In this document: in pieces, positions 56,869 through 64,000 of the stretch | How the letters are laid out: every line of letters starts with the position of its first letter | How positions within the stretch are numbered: position 1 is the first letter of the stretch | Source of the DNA: Betaproteobacteria bacterium HGW-Betaproteobacteria-7 | Lineage (GTDB): Bacteria > Pseudomonadota > Gammaproteobacteria > Burkholderiales > Rhodocyclaceae | Reading direction: 5' to 3' | NCBI GenBank assembly: GCA_002840765.1 | Contig: PHCE01000002.1 | Span: forward strand, 62,001 to 126,000 | Length of the DNA: 64,000 nt | Translations under genes and position numbers: made by a program | Notes under the pieces: model-generated | What the model saw: only the letters and a program-made list of their open reading frames with translations | Database searches by the model: none | Told to the model about the DNA's origin: nothing

Positions 56869-56896
56869 GAACTTTCGCCGGGTGTTAGCACTCTCA
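56869..56896 (+). promoter_or_regulatory. Possible sigma-E-like promoter of rpoH
   Basis: GAACTT (56869-56874), 17-bp spacer, TCTCA (56892-56896), similar to sigma-E -35 GGAACTT and -10 TCTGA. The -10 lies inside the CIRCE. The match is short and unproven. Confidence 0.35.
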
Positions 56897-56911
56897 CGCA
56901 GCGAGTGCTAA
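56885..56911. promoter_or_regulatory. CIRCE operator upstream of rpoH
   Basis: TTAGCACTC (56885-56893), 9-bp spacer, GAGTGCTAA (56903-56911): both arms perfect. It is 34 bp before the rpoH start, so HrcA should repress rpoH as it does groES-groEL. Confidence 0.95.
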
Positions 56912-56944
56912 AATGATTGTGGACATACACGGAGGACACACGCC

Positions 56945-57805
56945 ATGACCTATGCCCTGTCTCATCCCATACCCTCTGCGGTTGGCAATATCGATGCCTA
57001 CATCCAGGCAGCGAATCGCTATCCGATGCTTTCCGAGGCGGAAGAGATCCGGTTGGCCGAGCGTTTCCACAACGACGGCGATGTGGAAGCGGCGCGTCAG
57101 CTCGTGCTCTCCCACCTGCGCCTCGTCATCTCCATCGCCCGCGGCTACCTCGGCTACGGCCTGCCGCACGCGGACCTGATCCAGGAAGGCAATATCGGCC
57201 TGATGAAGGCAGTCAAGCGCTTCGACCCGACACGCGGCGTGCGCTTGGTGTCATTCGCCATGCACTGGATCAAGGCCGAGATTCACGAGTACATCCTGAA
57301 GAACTGGCGCCTGGTCAAGGTCGCCACGACCAAGGCCCAGCGCAAGCTGTTCTTCAACCTGCGCAGCCTGAAGAATGACTACGAAGGTGTCGACACGCTA
57401 TCCGGCACGCAGGCGGCGGAAGTTGCGGCGCGGCTCAATGTCAAACAGGACGAAGTGGTCGAGATGGAAACCCGCCTCACCGGCCGCGATCTGGCGCTGG
57501 AAGGCAATCCGGACGATAGCGACGATGCCTTCGCGCCAATCGACTACCTGGCCGATTCGCGCTACGAGCCGACCCGCGTCATCGAAAGCAAGGCCGTCGC
57601 CCGCCTGCAGGACGAAGGCCTGCAGGAAGCGCTGTCCGCCCTCGATCCGCGCAGCCGGCGGATCATCGAAACACGCTGGCTGCATGATGGCGATGCGGCG
57701 ACGCTGCACGAACTGGCTGCCGAGTTCGACGTTTCGGCTGAGCGCATCCGGCAGATCGAGGTCAAGGCGCTGCAGAAGATGCGTGGCGTGCTGGCGCCGG
57801 CCTGA
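56945..57805 (+). CDS. rpoH: RNA polymerase sigma-32 factor
   Basis: Heat-shock sigma factor. The 286-residue protein has region 2 (HLRLVISIARGYLGYGLPHADLIQEGNIGLMKAVKRFDPTRGVRLVSFAMHWIKAEI), the RpoH box-like QRKLFFNLRSLK and region 4 (LHELAAEFDVSAERIRQIEVKALQKMR). GGAGGA ribosome site. In many relatives rpoH follows ftsX; here it lies near the nap operon with a CIRCE upstream. Confidence 0.97.
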   Translation: MTYALSHPIPSAVGNIDAYIQAANRYPMLSEAEEIRLAERFHNDGDVEAARQLVLSHLRLVISIARGYLGYGLPHADLIQEGNIGLMKAVKRFDPTRGVRLVSFAMHWIKAEIHEYILKNWRLVKVATTKAQRKLFFNLRSLKNDYEGVDTLSGTQAAEVAARLNVKQDEVVEMETRLTGRDLALEGNPDDSDDAFAPIDYLADSRYEPTRVIESKAVARLQDEGLQEALSALDPRSRRIIETRWLHDGDAATLHELAAEFDVSAERIRQIEVKALQKMRGVLAPA

Positions 57806-57826
57806 AGCCCGACCATGCAACATTAT

Positions 57827-57851
57827 GAAAGGGAGCCGCCGGCTCCCTTTC
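57827..57851. terminator. Terminator between rpoH and napB
   Basis: GAAAGGGAGCC / GGCTCCCTTTC, an 11-bp stem with a 3-base loop between two convergent genes. T runs are weak on both sides. Confidence 0.75.
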
Positions 57852-57868
57852 TCGTTTACCCCACCCGC

Positions 57869-58351
57869 TCAGTTCTTCTTGCCGGCCTTGCCTGCCGCCA
57901 TATCACCCTTGAAGTCGTTATCCACCAGCGGTGGCGCGTCGACCTGCTGCACGTGGCACTGCGTGCAGTTGTGGCGGGCAGCAGCAGCGCCGGGCAGCAG
58001 CTTGCCGTCGCGATCGCGGAAGTGACTGTCACCGATCTTGGGCGCTTTTTTCTTCTGGTAGGTATCGGCACCGTGGCAGCTCAGGCACTGGTTTTCCTCA
58101 AGCGTGATCTCATCGAAGTTCTCGACGGCATGTGGAATCACCGGCGGCTGGTCGCGGAAAGTGCGCGCCACCTTGTCCTGGCCGCCGGGCTTGCCGCCGA
58201 GGTACTTCTTCGCTTCCGGGGCCTGATCGACGGCCGCCACGTCGGCACCGCGCATCGGCGTCGGCGCCTGCTGGGCCAGCGTCGGGGCGGCAAACACCCA
58301 GCAGGCGGTGGCCGCCAGCACGGCAAAAGTCGTCTTCACGGTCTGTTTCAT
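57869..58351 (-). CDS. napB: Periplasmic nitrate reductase small subunit, di-haem cytochrome c
   Basis: Passes electrons to NapA. The 160-residue protein has a signal peptide and two haem-binding motifs, CLSCH and CTQCH, with the NapB start PMRGADVAAVDQAPEAKK. ATG at 58351 with GAGGAG. Last gene of napDAGHB, 14 bp after napH. Confidence 0.95.
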   Translation of the reverse strand: MKQTVKTTFAVLAATACWVFAAPTLAQQAPTPMRGADVAAVDQAPEAKKYLGGKPGGQDKVARTFRDQPPVIPHAVENFDEITLEENQCLSCHGADTYQKKKAPKIGDSHFRDRDGKLLPGAAAARHNCTQCHVQQVDAPPLVDNDFKGDMAAGKAGKKN

Positions 58352-58365
58352 GGTGGCGCTCCTCC

Positions 58366-59271
58366 TCAAATACTCGCAGATCGGTCGGCTCCGTGCGGCG
58401 CCGGCGGCACCGTCGAAACCGGGTTATTGAAACGCAGGCTGAAGGTGAATACGTCCTTCGAGCAAACATCGATGCAGCGGCCGCAGTTGGTGCAGTTGGC
58501 GGCCAGGATCACCGGCCCGAGGCCCTGCGCCTCGCCCTTCAGCGCCGGCCGGATGACCTGCGGTTCGGGACAGACTTCGAAGCAGTCCATGCAGTCGTTA
58601 CATGCCTGGCGAGCCGGGGCGGCGACGCGCAGCGGCGACCATCGACCGAGCAGGCTGTAGAAGGCGCCGACCGGACACAGGTGGCCGCACCAGCCGCGGC
58701 TCATCACGAACAGGTCAAACAGGAAAACGGCCAGGACCACGGTCCAGGCGGCGCCGATGCCGAAGATCAGGCCGCGGTGCAGCATGGAGATCGGATTGAT
58801 CAGCTCCCACAGCACGACGCCGCTCAGCGCCGAGCCGAGCAGCACCATACCCAGCATCCAGTAGCGGGTGGCACGGGCGATATGGGCGCTACCCTTGATG
58901 CCGAGCCGGCCGCGCAGCCAGCCGGCGGCGTCGGTCACCATGTTCACCGGGCAGACCCAGCTGCAATAGACGCGCCCGCCGACCAGCAGGTAGAAGACGA
59001 CGACGATGGCGACGCCGAGCGCCCCCAGCGTTTCCGGCAGATGCCCGGCGAGCGCCGACTGCAATGCGACGAGAGGATCGGTCAACGGCAGGAAGTCGAG
59101 CGTGTAGCTGTAATTGAGGTTGCCCTTGACGATCCAGATGCCGGCCAGCGGGCCGAGCAGGAACAGGGCGAGGATGCCGAGCTGCGTCAGGCGACGCAGC
59201 AGCAGCCAGCGGTGGGCGCGCAGCCAGCCCTTTTCGGCCACCGCCTCGGCGCCGGGACGCTTGGCGCTCAT
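58366..59271 (-). CDS. napH: Quinol dehydrogenase membrane component NapH
   Basis: Membrane part of the NapGH quinol dehydrogenase. The 301-residue protein has four membrane spans, two conserved CxxxCP motifs on the membrane ([11 protein letters not shown] and [11 protein letters not shown]) and two C-terminal 4Fe-4S motifs ([23 protein letters not shown]). Overlaps napG by 4 bp. Confidence 0.96.
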   Translation of the reverse strand: MSAKRPGAEAVAEKGWLRAHRWLLLRRLTQLGILALFLLGPLAGIWIVKGNLNYSYTLDFLPLTDPLVALQSALAGHLPETLGALGVAIVVVFYLLVGGRVYCSWVCPVNMVTDAAGWLRGRLGIKGSAHIARATRYWMLGMVLLGSALSGVVLWELINPISMLHRGLIFGIGAAWTVVLAVFLFDLFVMSRGWCGHLCPVGAFYSLLGRWSPLRVAAPARQACNDCMDCFEVCPEPQVIRPALKGEAQGLGPVILAANCTNCGRCIDVCSKDVFTFSLRFNNPVSTVPPAPHGADRSASI

Positions 59272-60140
59272 GGCTTGCCTCCCAGGCCCGGCGGCAGACT
59301 GGGAATGGCCAGCGCTTCATTGGCCGGCAGATCGCGCGCCGGCGCGGTCATGCCCGAGGCCGGATCGTAGTGGCCGGGCAGCTTGCTGCCTTCCGGCATG
59401 CGGTCGGGCAGGTCGAGCATTTTCGACTCGTCCATCAATGAGCCGCCAGCCTTCTTCTGCTCGTCCCAGCCGATCCGGTAATGGCTGCCCAGTTCGCCCT
59501 TGGCCAGCGCCGGCGGCAGCACGCGAATCGCCGCTTCCTGCAGTACGCAGGCCTGCTCGCACTTGCCGCAGCCGGTACAGTGTTCGGAATGGACGGTCGG
59601 CAGGAACATGGCGTGCCGGCCAGTGCGCTGGTTGCTCTGGATGTCGAGCGTGATCGCCTTGTCGATGACTGGACAGACGCGGTAGCAGACATCGCAGCGC
59701 AGGCCGAGAAAATTGAGGCAGGTCTCGTGGTCGATCAGCACGGCGACGCCCATCTTCGCCAGGTTGATGTCGGTCAGCCCGTGATCGAGGGCGCCGGTCG
59801 GGCAGGCCTTGACGCAGGGAATGTCCTCGCACATCTCGCAGGGAATCTGCCGCGCCGTGAAATACGGGGTGCCGGTGGCCACCGGCGTTTCCGGCTTGGC
59901 CAGCGACAGCGTGTCGTAGGGGCAGTCGCGCACGCACAGGCCGCAGCGGATGCAGGCGCCGAGGAAGTCGTCTTCCGGCAGGGCGCCGGGCGGGCGCAGG
60001 GCAAGTGCCGGCAGCGCCTTCGACTGCTTGGCGTAAAGGCCGAGTCCAAGGCCGAGCAGGCCGACACCACAAGCCATGCGGGCCGAGTCGAAGATGAATT
60101 GCCGGCGGGCGGCGTTGCTTTTTGGGGTAGATGCTTTCAT
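59268..60140 (-). CDS. napG: Ferredoxin-type protein NapG
   Basis: Periplasmic four-cluster ferredoxin that passes electrons from NapH to NapB/NapA. The 290-residue protein has a Tat-like signal ([20 protein letters not shown]) and four 4Fe-4S motifs ([46 protein letters not shown]). ATG at 60140; 83 bp separate it from napA. Confidence 0.96.
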   Translation of the reverse strand: MKASTPKSNAARRQFIFDSARMACGVGLLGLGLGLYAKQSKALPALALRPPGALPEDDFLGACIRCGLCVRDCPYDTLSLAKPETPVATGTPYFTARQIPCEMCEDIPCVKACPTGALDHGLTDINLAKMGVAVLIDHETCLNFLGLRCDVCYRVCPVIDKAITLDIQSNQRTGRHAMFLPTVHSEHCTGCGKCEQACVLQEAAIRVLPPALAKGELGSHYRIGWDEQKKAGGSLMDESKMLDLPDRMPEGSKLPGHYDPASGMTAPARDLPANEALAIPSLPPGLGGKP

Positions 60141-60223
60141 GTCGCTTATGGTCCAGTTCAGCCGGTTGCGGACGGGCCCCTTACCCGCCCGCGCCGGCGC
60201 TCCCTGATTGCCACGTCAAATCC

Positions 60224-62776
60224 TCAGGCCTTGACCACCTTGCAGGCGCATTTCTTGAAGTCGGTTTCTTTCGACAGCGGGCAGGTGGCGTCCAGCGTCA
60301 GCTTGTTGACCAGACGGTGCTCGTCAAAGAAAGGCACGAAAACCAGACCGACGGGCGGCTTGTTGCGACCGCGGGTTTCCACCCGCAACTGGATCTCGCC
60401 GCGCCGGGTGGCCAGCTTGACCACGTCGTTGCGGGCCAGGCCGCGACTCTTGGCGTCCTGCGGGTGCATGTAGACCACCGCGTCGGGCATTGCCTTGTAC
60501 AGCTCGGGCACACGTCGGGTCATCGAGCCGGTGTGCCAGTGTTCGAGCACGCGGCCGGTACACAACCACAGGTCGTAGTCAGCGTCCGGCGCTTCGGCAG
60601 CCGGCTGGTAAGGCAGCGCGAAGGCCACCGCCTTGCCGTCCGGGAAACCGTAGAAACGCACGCCCTCGCCTTTCGGCACATAGCTGTCGTAGCCCTCGCG
60701 GAAGCGCCACAGCGTTTCCTTGCCGTCGATGACCGGCCAGCGCAGCCCGCGCGCCTTGTGATAGACGTCGAAGTTGGCCAGATCGTGAGCATGGCCGCGG
60801 CCGAAGGCGGCATATTCCTCGAACAGCCCCTTCTGCACGTAGAAGCCGAAAGCCTTCGACTCGTCGTTCATGTAGCCCTTGATGGCATGGGCGTTGACCT
60901 TGGCGACCTCGTCGAGGCCCCAGCGGGTGGTGTCCTTGTTGGCGAAGAGTACGTCGTACAGCGTCTTGCCCTTGAATTCCGGGGCCTTGTCGAGCAGTTC
61001 GGCCGGCCACACTTCGTCGGTCTTGAAGCGCTTGGCGAACTCGATGTACTGCCACAGGTCGGACTTGGCTTCGCCCGGCGCCTTGACCTGCTGGCGCCAG
61101 AACTGGCCGCGACGTTCGGCATTGCCGTAGGCGCCTTCCTTCTCCATCCACATCGCCGAGGGCAGGATCAGGTCGGCCGACATCGCCGAGACGGTCGGAT
61201 AGACATCGGAATGGACGACGAAGGCCTTGGGATTGCGCCAGCCCGGGTAGATCTCGTCGTTGATGTTCGGCCCGGCCTGCATGTTGTTGGTCGTCGTCGA
61301 CCAGAAGAAGCCGAGCTTGCCGTCCTTCAGCGCCCGCGACTGGGCCACGGCGTGCAGCCCGACCCAGTCGGGAATGGTGCCGGCCGGCAGCTTCCACAGC
61401 TTTTCCGACAGTTCGCGATGCTTCGGATTCATCACCACCATATCGGCCGGCAGGCGGTGGGCGAAGGTGCCGACCTCGCGCGCCGTGCCGCACGCCGAAG
61501 GCTGGCCGGTCAGCGAGAACGGGCTGTTGCCGGGTTCGGAAATCTTGCCGACCAGCAGGTGCACGTTGTAGATCATGTTGTTCACCCAGGTGCCGCGCAC
61601 GTGCTGGTTGAAGCCCATGGTCCAGAACGAGGTGACCTTGGTCTTCGGGTCGGCGTAGGCCTTGGCCAGTGCTTCCAGCTTGTCCTTCGGCACACCGGAA
61701 ATCTCGTGCGTCTTGTCGAGCGTGTATTCGGCAACGAACTGGGCGAATTCATCGAAGCTGATGTCGGCGGCCGCCATCGGATTGCCCTTCGGCTTGCCGT
61801 CGGCGCCGGGATAGCCGTTGTTGTTGGCCACCTGTTCCAGCGGATGGTTCGGCCGCAGGCCGTAGCCGATGTCGGTGACGCCCTTCTTGAACTTGACGTG
61901 CTTGGCGACGAACTCCTTGTTCACGGCGCCGTTCTGGATGATGTAGTTGGCGATGTAGTTGAGGATCGCCAGATCGGAATTGGGCTTGAAAATCAGCTCG
62001 TTGTCGGCCAGTTCGCAGGAACGGTGGGTGAAGGTCGACAGCACGTGGATCTTGACCTGCTTGGCGGTCAGCCGGCGGTCGGTGATGCGCGACCAGAGGA
62101 TCGGGTGCATCTCGGCCATGTTCGAGCCCCACAGCGCGAAGACGTCGGCGTGCTCGATGTCGTCGTAGCAGCCCATCGGCTCGTCGATGCCGAAGGTGCG
62201 CATGAAGCCGACGACGGCCGAGGCCATGCAGTGACGGGCATTGGGGTCGAGGTTGTTGGAGCGGAAGCCGGCCTTGAACAACTTGGCCGCGGCATAGCCT
62301 TCCCAGACCGTCCACTGGCCGGAGCCGAACATGCAGATATTCTTTGGGCCGCCTTCCTTCAGCGCCGTCTTGCACTTCTCTTCCATGATGTCGAAGGCCT
62401 GTTTCCAGGAAATCGGCGCGAACTCGCCGTTCTTGTCGAACTTGCCGTCCTTCATCCGCAGCATCGGCGTCTTCAGGCGGTCGTGACCGTACTGGATCTT
62501 CGACAGGAAATAACCCTTGATGCAGTTCAGGCCGCGATTGACCGGCGCTTCCGGATCGCCCTGAGTGGCGACGATGCGCCCGTCGCGGGTACCGACCAGC
62601 ACGCCGCAGCCGGTGCCGCAGTAGCGACAGACACCCTTGTCCCAATTGACGCCATCGCTGCCCTTCTTCTGCTGTGCCGTGGCGGCGCCGGGCAGGCTGA
62701 TGCCGGCCACCGTGGCGGCGGCGGCAACGGCATTGCTCTTGATGAAATCACGCCGGGTCAGTTTCATGTCCATCAT
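60224..62776 (-). CDS. napA: Periplasmic nitrate reductase catalytic subunit NapA
   Basis: Molybdopterin enzyme reducing nitrate to nitrite in the periplasm. With ATG at 62776, six bases after GGAGG, the protein is 850 residues. It has a Tat signal ([20 protein letters not shown]), a 4Fe-4S motif [11 protein letters not shown] ... NCIKGYF, the molybdenum Cys in [10 protein letters not shown], and the usual cofactor-binding folds. Two nearby ATGs (62773, 62767) are alternatives. It needs NapD for maturation, encoded just upstream. Confidence 0.97.
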   Translation of the reverse strand: MMDMKLTRRDFIKSNAVAAAATVAGISLPGAATAQQKKGSDGVNWDKGVCRYCGTGCGVLVGTRDGRIVATQGDPEAPVNRGLNCIKGYFLSKIQYGHDRLKTPMLRMKDGKFDKNGEFAPISWKQAFDIMEEKCKTALKEGGPKNICMFGSGQWTVWEGYAAAKLFKAGFRSNNLDPNARHCMASAVVGFMRTFGIDEPMGCYDDIEHADVFALWGSNMAEMHPILWSRITDRRLTAKQVKIHVLSTFTHRSCELADNELIFKPNSDLAILNYIANYIIQNGAVNKEFVAKHVKFKKGVTDIGYGLRPNHPLEQVANNNGYPGADGKPKGNPMAAADISFDEFAQFVAEYTLDKTHEISGVPKDKLEALAKAYADPKTKVTSFWTMGFNQHVRGTWVNNMIYNVHLLVGKISEPGNSPFSLTGQPSACGTAREVGTFAHRLPADMVVMNPKHRELSEKLWKLPAGTIPDWVGLHAVAQSRALKDGKLGFFWSTTTNNMQAGPNINDEIYPGWRNPKAFVVHSDVYPTVSAMSADLILPSAMWMEKEGAYGNAERRGQFWRQQVKAPGEAKSDLWQYIEFAKRFKTDEVWPAELLDKAPEFKGKTLYDVLFANKDTTRWGLDEVAKVNAHAIKGYMNDESKAFGFYVQKGLFEEYAAFGRGHAHDLANFDVYHKARGLRWPVIDGKETLWRFREGYDSYVPKGEGVRFYGFPDGKAVAFALPYQPAAEAPDADYDLWLCTGRVLEHWHTGSMTRRVPELYKAMPDAVVYMHPQDAKSRGLARNDVVKLATRRGEIQLRVETRGRNKPPVGLVFVPFFDEHRLVNKLTLDATCPLSKETDFKKCACKVVKA

Positions 62777-62777
62777 C

Positions 62778-63050
62778 TCAGGCCTCCTCGTCTGGATCGG
62801 TTTCGTACTGGTGATACACCAGCGCTGCCGAGAGCACACCCGGCATCTGGCGAATCGTTTCAAAATGGGAAAGGGTGGCGTCGTCGCCGACAGATTCGAT
62901 GCTGACGATCATCCGTCCGTCGTCGGCGACGGTATGCACCTCGACGCCGGCCAGCGCGGCCAGGGCCTGCTGCACGCCGGCTACCTGCGCCGGCAGCACG
63001 CCGACGATGACGCTGGAAATGTGGATACCGGTAGAAACCTGCCTGTCCAT
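62778..63050 (-). CDS. napD: Nap chaperone NapD
   Basis: Binds the NapA Tat signal and guides its maturation. The 90-residue protein has the NapD pattern [38 protein letters not shown] and [15 protein letters not shown]. First gene of the operon; its stop is just before the napA start codon. Confidence 0.94.
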   Translation of the reverse strand: MDRQVSTGIHISSVIVGVLPAQVAGVQQALAALAGVEVHTVADDGRMIVSIESVGDDATLSHFETIRQMPGVLSAALVYHQYETDPDEEA

Positions 63051-63156
63051 GCCATGCCCCCTATTGCTGTCTGCGACAGGAGGCTACCCCTGCGCCGGGG
63101 CACTTCTTTAGCGTGGATCAAAGGCGGGGAATAACCCTATTGCTTTTGGCGATATG

Positions 63157-63170
63157 TTGACGCAGGTCAA
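63157..63170. promoter_or_regulatory. FNR/DNR-type box upstream of napDAGHB
   Basis: TTGAC-GCAG-GTCAA is a perfect inverted repeat of the Crp/Fnr-family type (DNR/NNR form). It is 107 bp upstream of the napD start and overlaps the tatD end by 4 bp. A class II position would put the -10 box (TTATTC on the minus strand, 63129-63134) about where expected. Confidence 0.65.
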
Positions 63171-63931
63171 CGAAGACCAGGCAGCACCCGGCGGGCATTG
63201 GCGGCAGTCATGGTCAGTGTCGCGGCCAGCGAGAGCCCGCGCAAGGTGGCCAGTTCGCCGGCGATGCGCGGCAGCTCACCCGGCGCATTGCGGCCGCCGG
63301 CGAGCCAGGCCGGCGGGATGTCCGGGGCGTCGGTTTCGAGGACGATGGCGTCGTCCGGCAGGGTCGCCGCCAGTTCGCGGATGCGCGTCGAACCACTGAA
63401 GGTCATCGCCCCGCCAAAACCCAGGGCAAAACCCAGTTTTTGGAATTCATCGGCCTGCTGGCGGCTGCCATTGAAGGCGTGGGCGATACCGCTCGGCACG
63501 CGGATGCGGCGCAGGTGCTTGAGCACCTCGTCGATTGCCCGACGGACGTGGAGGATCACCGGCAGCCCGAACTCGCGCGCCAGTTTCAGTTGGCCGACGA
63601 AAAAATCGGCCTGGCGTTGCGGATCGATATCACTCACGTAGTGATCGAGCCCGATCTCGCCAACGGCGACCGGGCGCTCAGCTGCCAGCCAGCGGCGGAG
63701 TTCGTCGAGATCGCCGGCCTGTGCCCGGGCGACATAGAGCGGATGAATGCCATAGGCGGCAACACAACCCGCATGACGGGCCACGCATTCGCGGACGGCA
63801 GCAAAGTTGCCGACCTCAACGGCGGGGACAACGATGCGCTCGACGCCGGCAGCCCGGGCCGCCGCATGCACCGCATCTCGATCGTCGGCGAACTCGCCGG
63901 CGTCGAGATGACAGTGGGTATCGATCAGCAT
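63167..63931 (-). CDS. TatD-family metal-dependent hydrolase
   Basis: A 254-residue TIM-barrel metallohydrolase with LIDTHCHLDAGEF (two His), EIGLDHYVSD, PVILHVRRA and VLETDAPDIPP (catalytic Asp). TatD members are DNases or phosphodiesterases; the exact substrate here is unknown. Its ATG overlaps the end of the preceding gene (ATGCTGA). Confidence 0.93.
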   Translation of the reverse strand: MLIDTHCHLDAGEFADDRDAVHAAARAAGVERIVVPAVEVGNFAAVRECVARHAGCVAAYGIHPLYVARAQAGDLDELRRWLAAERPVAVGEIGLDHYVSDIDPQRQADFFVGQLKLAREFGLPVILHVRRAIDEVLKHLRRIRVPSGIAHAFNGSRQQADEFQKLGFALGFGGAMTFSGSTRIRELAATLPDDAIVLETDAPDIPPAWLAGGRNAPGELPRIAGELATLRGLSLAATLTMTAANARRVLPGLR

Positions 63932-64000
63932 TTGAGGAAGGGAAATTCGACGGCCGGCCGGCGCCGGTTGATCAGATCAGCGAGGGCCGCCGCCGAGCCG
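63925..64000 (-). CDS. C-terminal end of an unidentified gene (partial)
   Basis: On the minus strand an open frame enters from the window edge and ends with LADLINRRRPAVEFPFLKC and TGA at 63927-63925, overlapping the TatD start. Only 24 residues are visible, too few to name it. The tight overlap suggests an operon with the TatD gene. Confidence 0.6.
   Translation of the reverse strand, partial: GSAAALADLINRRRPAVEFPFLKC

Noticed and set aside
60131..62905. A 924-codon open frame on the plus strand opposite napA
   Set aside because: Antisense shadow of a GC-rich gene; the napA frame has all catalytic motifs and this one is low-complexity His/Val/Gly-rich text without domains.

Overview
The window is about 64 kb of GC-rich DNA from a betaproteobacterium, most likely a Rhodocyclales member near Dechloromonas/Azonexus. 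This placement is inferred from gene content and order (ispE - tRNA-Gln - prs - rplY - pth - ychF, a periplasmic nitrate reductase operon without napC, ribBA-ribH-nusB-thiL-pgpA) and not from a database search. Most of it is dense housekeeping sequence. There is no rRNA operon and no CRISPR array.

Left part (1-26.8 kb): the start of prfA, a receiver-GGDEF diguanylate cyclase tail-to-tail with hemA, a sulfate ABC transporter operon (sbp-cysT-cysW-cysA), a Pal-like OmpA lipoprotein, ftsY-ftsE-ftsX followed by a Tat-type flavoprotein, a pair of M16 peptidases with rsmD-coaD-ferredoxin, a dynamin-like GTPase with mutM, and TPR protein-lolB-ispE-tRNA-Gln-prs-rplY-pth-ychF.

Mobile element (26.8-35.0 kb): an integrated 8.2 kb element in the 3' end of ychF. 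The last codons of ychF are duplicated at the right border, 15 of 16 bases identical, with stop TAA at the left and TGA at the right. It carries a P4-type tyrosine integrase, AlpA-like regulators, a primase-polymerase fused to an SF3 helicase, several small unknown genes and one protein that looks like a phage baseplate hub. It has no capsid, terminase, portal or lysis genes. It looks like a phage satellite. Short repeats (paired CGGGTAY sites 12 bp apart at both ends, an 18-bp inverted repeat after the helicase, palindromes in the central control region) fit integrase arm sites and origin/operator functions. This is the most novel part of the window.

Middle and right (35-64 kb): a PAS-GGDEF-EAL protein, a membrane-bound spermidine-synthase-like protein, YceI, riboflavin genes with nusB, thiL and pgpA, small HicA-like and hemerythrin-like proteins, an RlmA-like methyltransferase, tRNA-Phe, a TctE-type two-component system, an actP acetate permease operon, and groES-groEL with a perfect CIRCE operator. 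Next is a stress cluster: a disulfide oxidoreductase, a proline-rich micro-protein, an EncFtn-like ferritin, two coiled-coil stress proteins, and a Crp-like gene lacking its DNA-binding domain beside an IS5 remnant. A second perfect CIRCE lies upstream of rpoH, so HrcA probably controls both the chaperonin and the heat-shock sigma factor. The window ends with napDAGHB, under a probable FNR/DNR-type box, and a TatD-family hydrolase.
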